Shown here in pieces: positions 1-10,717 of a stretch of 64,000 bases of DNA. The stretch's first letter is position 1, and each line of letters starts with the position of its first letter. A program made the position numbers and the translations under genes. This DNA is from Brachypodius melanocephalos (lineage: Eukaryota > Chordata > Aves > Passeriformes > Pycnonotidae). The notes under the pieces are model-generated. The model saw only the letters and a list, made by a program, of their open reading frames with translations, was not told the origin of the DNA and searched no databases. The stretch lies in NCBI GenBank assembly GCA_013398615.1, contig VZSR01003806.1, positions 15,120,413 through 15,184,412 on the forward strand, given 5' to 3'.

Positions 1-620
1 AAATATTTTTCAGTGTTAAATCTTACTTTCCTGCACACAGAGGGCAGGATATTTTTATTTCTCTCCTACAATTAGGAAACTATACTTGGGGAGGCAGTGG
101 AGTTCCAGGTTGGAATGTGAAAAGCCTAGGCAGTGTCCTTGGATGGTCGAGAAAAGAGTGAAAAAGCAAACCTGGCATGTGATGGATGTGTTTTTAAGAT
201 GCACAACAGGTCAGCATCAATGAAATGCAGAGGCTGAGAAAAGCATCGTGTTATTTTTCCAGGAAAGACAACACATTGACCAGTTATATTTGTTTTGGCC
301 ATCAGACCTGAGTACTGATTATTCCCTGACTATTAAGTATCAGCTTATTTGAGAAACAGCATGTCCATTGCTAGAAATTATAATTGGATGCACTAATAAA
401 CCAGAGGACTGACATTCTTTCCAGAGTTTAGCCAAAGAAAAATAATACATAAAATAAGAACAAGGAAAACAGAGTTTAAGGAGCCATCAGAACACAGAAA
501 AATGCAACAGAGCAGAAATACCTTTTCTAATGGAACAAATCTACACCAGTCAGACAGATTCTGAATGATGCCTGGGCCCACCTTCAAAAGAATTCTATGA
601 TAAGAAAAATATTATAGCAC
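1..620. other. AT-rich sequence, nothing recognised
   Basis: Unique-looking AT-rich sequence. I see no repeat family, no convincing exon and no RNA gene. Short open frames here have no splice context and a composition typical of chance. Confidence 0.5.
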
Positions 621-720
621 AATAGAATATCCTAAACTGGAAGAGACCCATGAGGATCATGAAAGTCCAGCTCCTGACCCCTGCACAGGACAGTTCCCAG
701 AATCACACCACATGCCTGAG
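621..720 (-). repeat. CR1 LINE 3'-end fragment
   Basis: The plus strand begins 'atagaatatcct' and continues with a diverged form of 'ggaagggacccacaaggatcatcaagtccaactcctg'-type text, the reverse complement of a CR1 3' terminus. The tail 'gaatcacaccacatgcctgag' also matches the CR1 3' region. It is a 5'-truncated copy of about 100 bp with no coding part, as is usual for CR1. Confidence 0.85.
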
Positions 721-2934
721 AAGTAGAGTGTGGGGAAAACAACTTCAACAAACTAATGGACATTATTCAAAATAAACAGTGATTTCAAAAAATGCACTTC
801 GTTATTAAATCTAGTTAAATCCATGTGTCTATTTTGTGCCAAGACCATTTGCCCCTAAATTGATCAAGGTTTCTGAAAATCAAGGATCTGAAAATGGTTA
901 TGCTTAAATGACTTCTATATTTGGGGATTCAAAAGCCATCCCAGAGGCCTCAAGAAGTAGAACTGATAAAATATGTAGAAGAACAAAGTTTCCCAGAAGG
1001 GCTGGCTACAGAGACAGCAGGTAGAGAAAATCTCAGTCAGAATTACACTGGGAAATAAAGACAGCAGCCTGTTGAACTATCAACACCAAAACTCTGTAAC
1101 TGGTGTAGAGCTGGCAGGATCCTGCTTTAGCTGATCAAAAAGAAATCAAAATTGAACAAATTTTTAAAAGAAATTCTTGTTAGAAGGAGGTGTTCTGCAT
1201 CCTCTCCCATGGTCAAAACTATTTCTGCATTTACTGCTTGTTTGTTGGATTGAGCAGAAATAACAGCAAATTACCAGTATCTATGAGGGAATCAAATACC
1301 AGAGATTCATCACTTCCTTCAGTCAAGCCCTGGGCATGTCTAGAGTGTTTTCCTGGCAAAAGCCATTTTGGTGTACGCACTCCCTGGGCCAGCTCTGATT
1401 TGGCAGCCAGAAGTCACATTTACCCCCCAGCTGAGCCTGAGAGAATGAACCCTGCCTCCCTCTTCAGCTGGAGCACACCCCAGCCTCTACCATGGCTGCA
1501 CCACTGCATCCCAGTGCACATGGAGACCATCCTTGTCCTCCTGCAAAATTCTCATGGATGCATGCGGCCTTTGTGCCAGAAGATAAGAAGCAGTAGGAGC
1601 AGGCTGAAAGGATCGGTAATGCCAGTGATACCTCCCAGCATCATCTGCTGCTCTGTTTAAAGCAGAGGGACAGCACAGACAGGCTGCATCTGCAAACATG
1701 GTGAAAACACTGACATATTCCAAGCAGTGTCATAGAACTGCACTTATGAAGGATTGATGTTTCATAGTCAAAAAACTGTTTCTATGCCAGTTTTGAAAGG
1801 CTCAGTAACAGCTAGGGAAGAGGTAGAGGTGGCTGTCATTCATTGTTATGACTCAGCCATAGAACATTAAATGATTATGGATTAGCAGAGAAAAATTACT
1901 GATGGGCATGTATTTTCACTCAGCCTCCCTAAAAGGATGTAGAAAAAAAAAGCCTGATTTATGATGGGTGACCTTAAATTCAGGGATGTTTTCTGGACAA
2001 CTGGTTCAGTTTGTTACTAAAAATAAAGGTGGGAGTTGTACACCACAACACATATCTAAAACTCAGAAGCATTAACTCTAACTTAGGTACCTCGGGGGAG
2101 AAATCAGCAGTTCCATTAGGCAGTTCATCCCAACCTAAAAGAGATCTCTAAGACAAATCAATGAAATTGCCCCCTAGTAATGCTTATTTCTCCCAGTAAA
2201 AAATTTCTTAGCAGTTTGCCAAAATTTAGGAGTTTAAACCTGATAAATGTAAAAGGAGAGAAGAACTCCATTCCCAGTTCTTTAAGACGATTCCACAAGT
2301 TTCTTTCTTACAAAAAGAAAGCCGGTGTTTTAAAATGAGATTTGAAACATCAATAAATTATATCTAACATGGGTAAATAGGAAATAAATGAATGCTGAAC
2401 AACTTAAAATATCAGTGACTTAGCAGAAAATTAATTGAATAACCTTAATGTTAGGCATAACTAGGGCTTCAGGAAATGAGGATTAGTGTTCAGAGGTATT
2501 AGGAGGAAAGGTGATAGTAGGTCAGCTGTAAGTTTTGTTTCAGGAGATGGAGATGCAAGAATTCTCAACAGCAATATAGGAAAGTGAAACATTTGTCACA
2601 AATACACCTTGATATCTAAAAGAAAAGAAATGCTGTATACTCCTTCTAACTAAACTTCATTTCTATCAAAATACTAGCATAATGATAACATAATAATAAA
2701 AAAAATTAACACATATTTATACCTTAGATCCAAACTTTTTTGTTAAGGGCTGAATAATATTTCTAGTTTAATTTTAATTTTTAGGAGATCTTAGAAAGTT
2801 GGGATACTGAAATTTTCTAGAAAAAAAAAGTCATTCTAGTGTTTAATAGAGGGTAAAAGAGATAACCTAGGGACTATTGAAAAATTCCTCTGATGAGCAT
2901 GGGACAGTTAAATGAGGATTTTATCAAAAAACAG
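721..2934. other. no gene recognised; includes a GC-richer open stretch
   Basis: Mostly AT-rich unique sequence. Positions 1320-1690 are GC-richer and carry a 157-codon open frame (1190-1660, plus). It has no good splice sites, no Kozak context and no domain I recognise, so I do not call it a gene. No repeat family was recognised. Confidence 0.4.
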
Positions 2935-3660
2935 TGGCTAAACATATAATTTATGCCACTCAGCATGGTTTTGTAGAAAGTAAATCTTGTCAAACACTGC
3001 TTTTTATGACAGGATTATAGGCCCTGCTGATAAAGGTGAAGTGTTGGCACAGCATTCTTCATTTTTAAGGCATTTGACTTAGTGCCACAAGACACTTTGT
3101 TTCAAAAAAACCCCTTGAATTGTGCAGAATTAACATGCTGTACATTAGCTGAAATTAAAATATCCCACAATGATCAGAAAATGGCAATAAAGAAAGCAGC
3201 GAGCACAAGAGCTTCTACAAGCTTCCTCCAAATAGCCATTGCTCCATTTATAGAAGGAGCAATGGACTAGAAGGAGCATATGAACAAAACAGAGCAGGGC
3301 ACTAGGTAGCAAAGATGAGGCTATGGTGCAGAACTACCTGAAATGTCTGCTAAAACAATTAAATTCCAACAAAATTAATTTAAGGGCACCTAAATGCAGA
3401 ACAATGCATCAGGGGACCAGGAATGAGAATTAGAGGTACAGTGAGATTCTCTTTTGGAAAGCAGTAGCTCAGGAAAGATCTCGTGAGTCATTGTGGATAA
3501 TCATCTCAAAACAGGCTCTCAAAGTAAGGCTTTGACAAAATGGTTAACATGATCCTTGGTTACATAAAATGTGATTGTCAAATAGAAGTAGGGAAGTGTT
3601 ACCACTGTTCTAAAACTTCCACAACCAGAAGACACCAAGGTCTGGATTCAGATCTTCCAC
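2935..3660 (+). repeat. Ancient CR1 LINE fragment with reverse-transcriptase remnant
   Basis: The order of recognisable words follows the RT part of old CR1 elements. 'catggttttgtagaaag' followed by 'tcttgtcaaac' precedes a segment at about 3068-3100 that translates as KAFDLVPQDTL, the RT palm (motif A) region with its catalytic-type aspartate. About 3480-3560 holds 'tcattgtggataatcatctc' and 'aacatgatccttggttacat', from the later RT region. Stops and indels are frequent and part of the middle is missing, so it is dead. It is far more diverged than the CR1 tails elsewhere in the window, suggesting insertion before or early in bird evolution. The subfamily cannot be named by eye. Confidence 0.75.
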
Positions 3661-3687
3661 AAAAACATAGAAATCACAAAGACATTT

Positions 3688-3711
3688 AAAAAAAAAAAAA
3701 AAAAAAAAAAA
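3688..3711. repeat. A24 homopolymer
   Basis: Uninterrupted run of 24 A residues just downstream of the ancient CR1 piece. CR1 elements do not normally end in poly(A), so it is more likely an independent microsatellite. Confidence 0.95.
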
Positions 3712-3919
3712 CCATAAACCAGAGACTGGAAAACAGATATAAAGATGTGAGTCTTAAAGAGTTCAACTTAATTTAACAGAGAAGAATGAAAGCCGATTTG
3801 AGGTTTTTTACAGATCCTAGCACACAAAAACACCATCCAGTAGTATGGTTCTCAAACCTGCTGACAAAATAATAATTAGAAATAATGACTGGGAGCTGCA
3901 GTTAGAAAATTTAACCTTG

Positions 3920-3967
3920 AAATAAGACACAACATAGAAAATTAAATAAGACACAACATAGAAAATT
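3920..3967. repeat. Tandem duplication, 24 bp x 2
   Basis: Two identical adjacent 24-bp units at 3920-3943 and 3944-3967, beginning 'aaataagacacaac'. A third copy starts and stops after about 5 bases. The perfect identity points to a recent duplication. Confidence 0.95.
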
Positions 3968-6835
3968 AAATTTTATGAGGTACCAGCTCACAGTTAGTCT
4001 GAGTTGTTAAGATGGGTTTAACTAGCTTTTTGGAATAGGTGGTATAATTTCAGAGAAATTACATCTCCAGTGTGAGGAAGGGTTTAGATTAGACAGTCAT
4101 AGGCCACCCTTCTGGTCCTGAAATTTGTCAAAGCAAGAATACCATCTTCTCTACCCCCAATACTTATGTGCCATAGGATAACCAGGATTACTTAAGTCAC
4201 TCGGCATAATAACTATGTGGGCAGATATGCATGTGGCCAATGACTGTATTCAAATATCACACCTCAGGGTTTCAATCAACTGTCTAATAGAACCCAGAAA
4301 CATTTATTTAAGTAACACTACACTCATTAGATATGATCTGTTTGCACTCGGTGGAAGGGGAAATTTGATTTTGTGTCTGCGTCTTTAAAAGCAAAACCAT
4401 TACCTTTCTTCATACAGCTCTGCAGACCACAAATCACCTATTTTCTTTACACTTCTACTTATCTTGTAGGGCATTTAACTCCTCCTGAAAGTCATAGTAT
4501 GTAAATATCTATGCATTTAAGTCTACTTTTAACAGGTGTAGCTACTTCACGGCACCCTTCTCTCACTTGTGGCATAATCATCCGTGTTTATTACACAAGA
4601 TCAGTGAACACACAGGTGTTGTGTTGCAAAACTTATGGTTTAGTCCATCCCCAAATAGGAATAAAAGTACAGTTAGTTTATTTTTCTGAAATTCTGGAAA
4701 TGAACATTTACTGCAGGGTCTCAGAAGAGGGATTTTTATCTTTGTATCTGTCTCCACCACAGAGGACATCCCGGCTGAACTGGGCTCCAGCAGGCATCTT
4801 CACTGCCTGCAGGCTGTGCCTACACGGGTACCTGTGCAGAACCATCATTTTCCAAGTGCTAGCACAGGTGCTTTGTGCTTGGAACACCATTAGCATTAGC
4901 AGAAAAGAGATGCCACCCATCATCTCTCAGTTGGCTCTGCAAGACTAATAGGCAATCCAACCTCTTTTTAAACACGGTAGTAAGAAGACACGACTCTAAA
5001 TACACACAGCAGGCAGAAACATTGGGTAGGAAGGTGCCGTTTTCAGCCCTTCTTCAGTGAAACACCATCTGTTACAACATATGCAAGTGCAGCTACACAT
5101 CCAGTTACAGGAGGTGAGAAGGGTAATTTTCAGCCCGAGAAGGATGAGTTCTGCGTGCTCATCTCCTTTCACCATGGCACCAGAGTCAATCTACCAGAAA
5201 GAGAAGGATCAACACCATTTTCTGCCTCACCTTAATGGAATTTTCAAATCCCTTGCTCTGTACAGGAATAATGGTGTGGGTGGTTTCTAGATGTAGATCA
5301 GAAAAGTTAATTTCAGAAGTCCCAAATAACTGGAAGAATTTGAGAGTAGGAGAAATTCAAAATAAGACTAAAACCAGCAAAAATAAAATTAATATATAGA
5401 AGTTACACATAAAGATTTAATGAGCCCAAGCTTCCAGTTTTCTTTATTTGAATATTTTGACAGATACATTATTAACACTAACCTTATTTTCCTAGCTGGA
5501 AAATTAACATAAACAGAAACACAAAACTTATGATGTGCCAAAAAAAATTTAAAAAATAAAAGAGTTATGGCTTGGAGACCTCTTTTTTTATTTTTGTATG
5601 GAAACACTAGACTCTAATTTAATTTTGAAAGAAACTAAAAAAAACTCTAGTTTTCTCAGCCTGACAAATCTCCTCCAAAACATTATTTCCTCACTGATTA
5701 CAGAAGCAGACAATTGGTGCCCAAACAATCAAAGAAGGTTGTATTGTCAGCATGTTAATCATAGTGTCTCTTAGCAACCATATATTATTTACACGTAACA
5801 ATATTTCTTCAGAAGCCTGTCACATTTAATGACAAGTATTTCTGGGGGAAGGACTGGGATATGTATGTGCAGCTCCCACCTCTGGTGATAAGCAGCTTGT
5901 GAGAGGACAGAGCAAGGCTTTTGCTGATAACCAGGTACTGATGGTAGCAGACAGAGACCTCTGAGGAGGTGGGGCAAGAGCTTGCACAAAGCAGTGACTT
6001 GCCCTGCCAGTTTTGTCTGCCCACTCTGGTTGGTGCTTTTGACCCTCTGAGCCCGAGGTTCCTCTACCTTACCCTCTTTACTGTGAACTTTTTAAAAGTT
6101 TACACGATAGTCCAGGAATTTGGGGATGAGAATCTTCTCATTTCTTTGCCCTTGGAGCTCTCCAGGGCCAGGTTCTGCTCCCAGCAGCAGGCAGGAGGAC
6201 AGCTCTACATCTTCCATGCTTTCACACCACTGTCAGCAGCAGCAATCAGTGCTCACATCACCTGTTAAATATAAAAGATAGTGTCTGGAAAAGTCCATTT
6301 CACTCCAAATTGGTTTTCTTCTGCACTTGTAAAACACTGCCCCTTGGCCATCTGCATGTTGAATACCAACATTTTGGGATATTTTAGAGATAATTTCTAG
6401 ATAGAAGATTCAATTGTCTGAAAAAGAGAGGGGAAAACCAGAATTTTTTGTTCTTTACTGTGAAGACATTTTTGCAGCAAAATTGTACAAGGGACAGTAG
6501 AAGGTACCCAAGTGCTCCTTTGAGTTTTCTTTTTCCATGATCAGCCGCAGTGATAGGAAAGACTGCATAACCCAGTAAAAGTCACCTCAGCTCCTGTTGA
6601 TCTATTACAACATCTTATCCCCGTTCATGACCATCACAAGATGCTTCAGAGAATGCTTTAACAAAAGATAAAAATAATCTGCTTCCATAAAGATCTTAGC
6701 CTAATCCCTGGGAGTTAGAGTCACCCTTAAATCTTTAAGCACTGGCTTATGTTTTTCCTTCCAGAAATGTTGGTAGTAAGAGCTTGTATTCTAGATGTTC
6801 TTGTTATATATCTCTTAAAATCCTAGGAGTTCTCT
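3968..6835. other. no feature recognised
   Basis: AT-rich sequence with GC-richer patches near 4740-4950 and 6000-6260. Open frames of 77 to 145 codons occur on both strands, but none shows paired splice sites or a recognisable domain. No repeat family was identified. Confidence 0.4.
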
Positions 6836-7025
6836 GAGGTCTAAGGAGGTAAAATAAAAGAGACAGAGAAGTATAACAGGAGCATCAGACAAACTATGTA
6901 CAGCTGACCCTATTTATATTAATATTACAAAACAGCCTCAATCTCCATCAATAAGGCAGAATAAAACACCATACTCATTTACCTTGGAGATGAACATCAT
7001 AGGTCTTAGAAAGAAAAATAAAACA
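6836..7025. repeat. Unnamed direct repeat R1, copy 1
   Basis: This 190-bp segment starts 'gaggtctaaggaggtaaa' and ends 'gaaagaaaaataaaaca'. It matches 16971-17168 in the same orientation at roughly 90 percent by eye. Flanks outside these limits do not match, so the ends are sharp. I do not recognise the family. It could be a short interspersed element or a dispersed duplication. Confidence 0.85.
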
Positions 7026-7578
7026 GATGTTGGGTTGGTCACCTGTTCCCCTTTTTCACCCATTTTGAAATTATCACCTTTACATTTCAAAAAATATCTT
7101 TGTTCCTGAGATATGAGGAACAACTAGCAGGTTGAAGAATCACATCAAAGCATGTACCAGTAACACATCTGTAGATTGTATGAGATCCTTTTATTTGAGG
7201 AACTTAGGTATGATACACACAGCAGAAGGACAGCCTGGACATCACCATAGCAAGAGGTTTGTGGAAAGAGTGGAACACTGGAGCCAAAGTAGATTTCCAA
7301 TAGCTCTTTTTTTCCAAAAAAAAATCTTTGCAGACTTTCAGAGACATACCTCCCTTACAGACTGAAGTTTGGAAGAAGGGAAGAGTGGCTAATTTTTTTA
7401 TTATTCTTGTCTGAACTTGTCCGTTTTTTGGGGGGTTTTTTTAGATATTCTGTCGTTTCATGAGAGAATAAAAATAGAAGTGGGAATAATCTTTAGGGAT
7501 GGGTCCAAAAAAAAAAAAATTATAGGCCTGAAAATTCAGGCTTGTCCTTAAAAGAATTTTCAAAATGACAAACTGCTA

Positions 7579-7612
7579 GTCCAAACCCACAAAAAATCTT
7601 TGTGGTTTAGAC
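7579..7612. repeat. Short imperfect inverted repeat
   Basis: 'gtccaaacccacaaa' pairs with 'ctttgtggtttagac' downstream, with one bulge and a short A-rich loop. A smaller palindrome (gcctgaa-aa-ttcaggc) lies about 50 bp to the left. No terminator or RNA gene is implied in this eukaryotic setting. Confidence 0.6.
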
Positions 7613-7748
7613 CTGCCCTAAACAAATATTCCCATAATTTTAAGCTTTCACCAACAGCTGGAAAAGGAAAGACATTCCATGTAAAGCATAAGGACTTGTA
7701 AAACTGTCTCTGACCCCTTGACCTACTTGAATTAATAAGCAGTAATTG

Positions 7749-7772
7749 AAAAAAAAAAAAAAAAAAAAAAAA
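7749..7772. repeat. A24 homopolymer at gap edge
   Basis: A run of 24 A residues leads directly into the gap at 7773. The true length is unknown because the gap cuts it. Confidence 0.9.
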
Positions 7773-7900
7773 NNNNNNNNNNNNNNNNNNNNNNNNNNNN
7801 NNNNNNNNNNNNNNNNNNNNNNNNNNNNNNNNNNNNNNNNNNNNNNNNNNNNNNNNNNNNNNNNNNNNNNNNNNNNNNNNNNNNNNNNNNNNNNNNNNNN
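7773..7900. other. Assembly gap (128 N)
   Basis: 128 undetermined bases between a poly(A) run and 'gcagcagcag'. The odd size suggests an estimated gap. Open frames spanning it are artefacts. Confidence 1.
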
Positions 7901-9159
7901 GCAGCAGCAGATTTCTGAGGAATCTTTTAGTCCTTCTTTAGCTGCAGTCCCACCACAGAGCTTCTCATCTCTGCACTCACTCCCCAGCCAGTGCTGGGAA
8001 CACTTTGTAGCTCCACATGGTGAAATAGACATTTATATTCACTGTACTCCACCATCCACTGGGGAAAAGGAATGCCAAATCATAACTGCAGATCCCACCC
8101 ATAGCTAGGCAGCAGTCTCTGCAATCTGCTGTGTGCAAAGAATTCAGCTGTGTCTGGCTCTCATACACACCATTACAGGGAAATAACAAGCCCATTTCAC
8201 CCTCTCCATCAGAGATCTAAACAGAGACTAATTCCGTTTATTATCCAGCTGCCAACCACTCACCTTTGAAGGATCCTTGTGGCCACCAGTGCTCCTGCTC
8301 TGGAGCTGCAGTAATTATTTCAGAGCAACAGCAAGACCTTTCAGGGTTTATTGTTTTCTTTCTCATAGTTTATTTGGCTGTTAATGGTAGTAGTATGGTC
8401 AAATAACCAAATGAAAACAAGCAACCAACAAAAACAAACAAGCAAACAAACAAAAAACCCACTAACATTTCAAAGCACAGATAGTGAGTGATACTGCCAA
8501 TGAAATTCAAAAAACATATTGAACAAACCTGGCTGTGGTACATTTTAATAAAATTGAAAGCATCAGGAAGCTTTGAAGTCTTCCAAGCATACAGCAAAAT
8601 CTGTTATTTACTATTACAGCATCAAAAGAAAGATCCACCAATACACTGTACAGACATCAGGAAGAAAGGCTGTCATGGTCTTTATTTGTAGTTTGCTTGT
8701 TTTTCTTAAAGTCTGTGCTAAAGGAAGAATCATGACTCCTTATGATATTGCACAGCCCTCATGTTTATTCCAGGTATTTTTGCTTTGAAGATCACTAGGG
8801 AACAGGACTGCAGACATACATGAGGTTAATATCTTCTTGTTTTTACAAAAAAAGGAAGGGTAGCATGACCACAAATGACAAGAAGCCTAACAAATATTTT
8901 TCTGGCATTTCATTGTACATTGACTTTTCAAAATGTCAGCTCTGATTTGAACGTAAGCAATGCTTAAATAAAAATAATTTATCCTTTTAAAGACCATGAA
9001 AGGTTTCTGCAGAAGAATCTAAACTGCAGAAGTCTCAGGAGTCTGAAGTTCACAGTAATTTCAATAGAAGTCATAGCTGTTCAACCTCTGGGAGTCAGAA
9101 CATTTATATAGGCATCTGAATAAACTGTTTGATTCATTGACCATTGACCAACAACAAAT
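7901..9159. other. no gene recognised; AAAC-rich microsatellite at 8411-8457
   Basis: The first 430 bases after the gap are moderately GC-rich and start with three CAG units. From 8411 an imperfect AAAC/CAAA repeat runs for about 47 bp. The rest is AT-rich and unassigned. Confidence 0.5.
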
Positions 9160-9977
9160 ATAGAATCTCAGAATTGCTTAGAAGAAGCCTTTAATCGTCA
9201 AGTTCAACCATTAACCCAGCCCTGACGAGCCCATCACTGAGCCATGTCTGTAAGCGCCACATCAACACATCCTTCAACACCTCCAGGGATGGTCACTCCA
9301 ACACTTCCCTGGGCAGCCTCTTCCAGCACTTGACAACATTTTCAGTAAAGAAATGTTTCTTAAGATCCAATCTAAACCTCCCTTCACACAACTTGAAGTT
9401 ATTTCCTCTCATCCTATAGGTTGTTACCTGGGAGAAGAGACCAACACCAACCTGGTTACAACCTTCTTTCTCAGAGTTGTAAAGAGTGATGATGTCCCCC
9501 CCCGAGCCTCATTTCTCCAGGCTAAACACTCCTAATTCCCTCAGTTGCTCCTCCTCAGACTTGTGCTCTAGACCCTTCATCAGCTCTGCTGCCCTTCTCT
9601 GGACAGGTTCCAGCATCTCAGTGTCTTTATTGCAGAGAAGAGTCCAAAACTGACCGCACAGATGGACAGTCACTGCCCTGGTCCCACTGACCACAGCTAT
9701 TGCTGACACAACCCAGGTGCCATTGGCCTTCTTGGCCACCTGGATACACTCTGCTCATGTTCATCTGCTGTCACCAGCACCCCCACTGAGCAGCTTTCCA
9801 GCACCGTGCCCCCAGCCTGTGGCACTGCAGGGGTTGTTGTGACCCAAGTGCAGGACCCAGCTCTCAGCCTGTTTGAACCTCACACCATTGGCCTCAACCC
9901 ATCAATCCAGCCTATCCAGTTCCCTCTGTTTAGCCTTCTGACCCTCCAGCAGCACAAGACTCAAGCCCAGATTGGTG
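9160..9977 (-). repeat. CR1 LINE, 3' part including C-terminal reverse transcriptase
   Basis: On the minus strand the element runs from 9977 to 9160. Positions 9739-9509 hold an open frame with the typical end of the CR1 ORF2 protein, including VQRRAAELMKGLEHKS and LRELGVFSLEK. Below it lie the segment around 'ctcttctcccaggtaac' and the 3' UTR, ending at 9160 with a degraded 'gattctata' tail. The RT catalytic core is absent because the copy is 5'-truncated, as is normal for CR1. Indels and stops above 9739 make it non-functional. It lies about 500 bp downstream of the minus-strand exon candidate at 10472-10639 and in the same orientation. Confidence 0.93.
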
Positions 9978-10200
9978 CTTTCTATATAAATGTTATAAAT
10001 ATATTTATAATTACTGTTATCACTTATAAATGTTGCTCATCACTATGATAAAGGAGCCATTGCAACTGTGCTCATGCCCTCTGGACCTGCCAGAGGTCTG
10101 CAGGGAAGAGGGAACCATGCAGATAAGAAAAAAGAGAGAGTTCGCTGTTATGGTTTTTTTTCCCCATACGAGGTCTAGACAGACAACAAAATTGCACAAA

Positions 10201-10336
10201 CATAGAGTAGTTAGAAGGCACTCAAACTGATTATCTAGTTCATTTTTCTTCCTATAACAAGGAATTACTCTAACCATCATATTCTCAAACCAACTTATCC
10301 CTGCTTGCTGAGCCTGTTCTTTAATACCTCTAAGTG
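10201..10336 (-). repeat. Old, diverged CR1 3'-end
   Basis: On the minus strand, 'gaactagataatcagtttga' followed by 'gtgccttctaactactctatg' is a worn form of the CR1 ending 'ggactagatgatct...gtcccttccaac...tctatg'. 'attaaagaacaggctcagcaa' further upstream fits the adjacent 3' coding end. It is clearly older than the copy at 9160-9977. Confidence 0.55.
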
Positions 10337-10471
10337 ATGAGCACTGTGAAGTGTTCTTGAGCAACCACAGTGCCTACAAATTCGCACTATGAGAAAAGGA
10401 ATATCTTTACCATTCCTAAAATTCTAAGTAAAATTCTCTGTCTACAGCTTGAGATTTATTTCTTGACTTAC

Positions 10472-10639
10472 TTTTCACAGCCATGGGAGACATTCTTTTT
10501 CCAGCTTTTTTTATGTATTCATACACTGATATATCATCTCCTTTTTTCTTGTGTGTTGTAAGGACACCAAACACCTCATCCTTTGCAGCTTCCCAGGCTT
10601 TCCTCATAGCCTCCCTCTGTACTGCATCCTGGTTCACTT
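10472..10639 (-). CDS. Probable internal protein-coding exon, gene unknown
   Basis: This is the best coding signal in the window. On the minus strand the acceptor 'ttgttgtggtttctcag' precedes position 10639 and the consensus donor GTAAGT follows 10472. The 168 bases between are open in one frame and both junctions are phase 1, so the exon could be skipped without a frameshift. The frame reads VNQDAVQREAMRKAWEAAKD, then EVFGVLTTHKKKGDDISVYE, then YIKKAGKRMSPMAVK. It is rich in K, E and D with strong RNY codon usage, and the first part looks like an amphipathic helix. I see no signal peptide, membrane segment or named domain, and I do not recognise the protein. A solo LTR lies 78 bp upstream and CR1 copies lie downstream. 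The exon could be intact or part of a decaying gene; sequence alone cannot say. Confidence 0.65.
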
Positions 10640-10717
10640 CTGAGAAACCACAACAATGTTGTGAAGAAGAATCATATTGCAAATTTTATGGATTATGCTG
10701 CTGTTTATAAATCCCAG

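Noticed and set aside
1190..1660. 157-codon plus-strand open frame
   Set aside because: No usable splice sites or start context, an implausible protein composition, and an antisense frame also open. Frames of this length are expected by chance in a GC-richer patch.
4402..4484. Possible minus-strand exon with donor AAAG|GTAATG
   Set aside because: The frame that is open at the acceptor (EELNALQDK) stops before the donor, and the other frame has no acceptor.
7640..8108. Open frames of 120-130 codons across 7.7-8.1 kb
   Set aside because: They run through the N gap and a poly(A)/poly(T) run, so they are not real.
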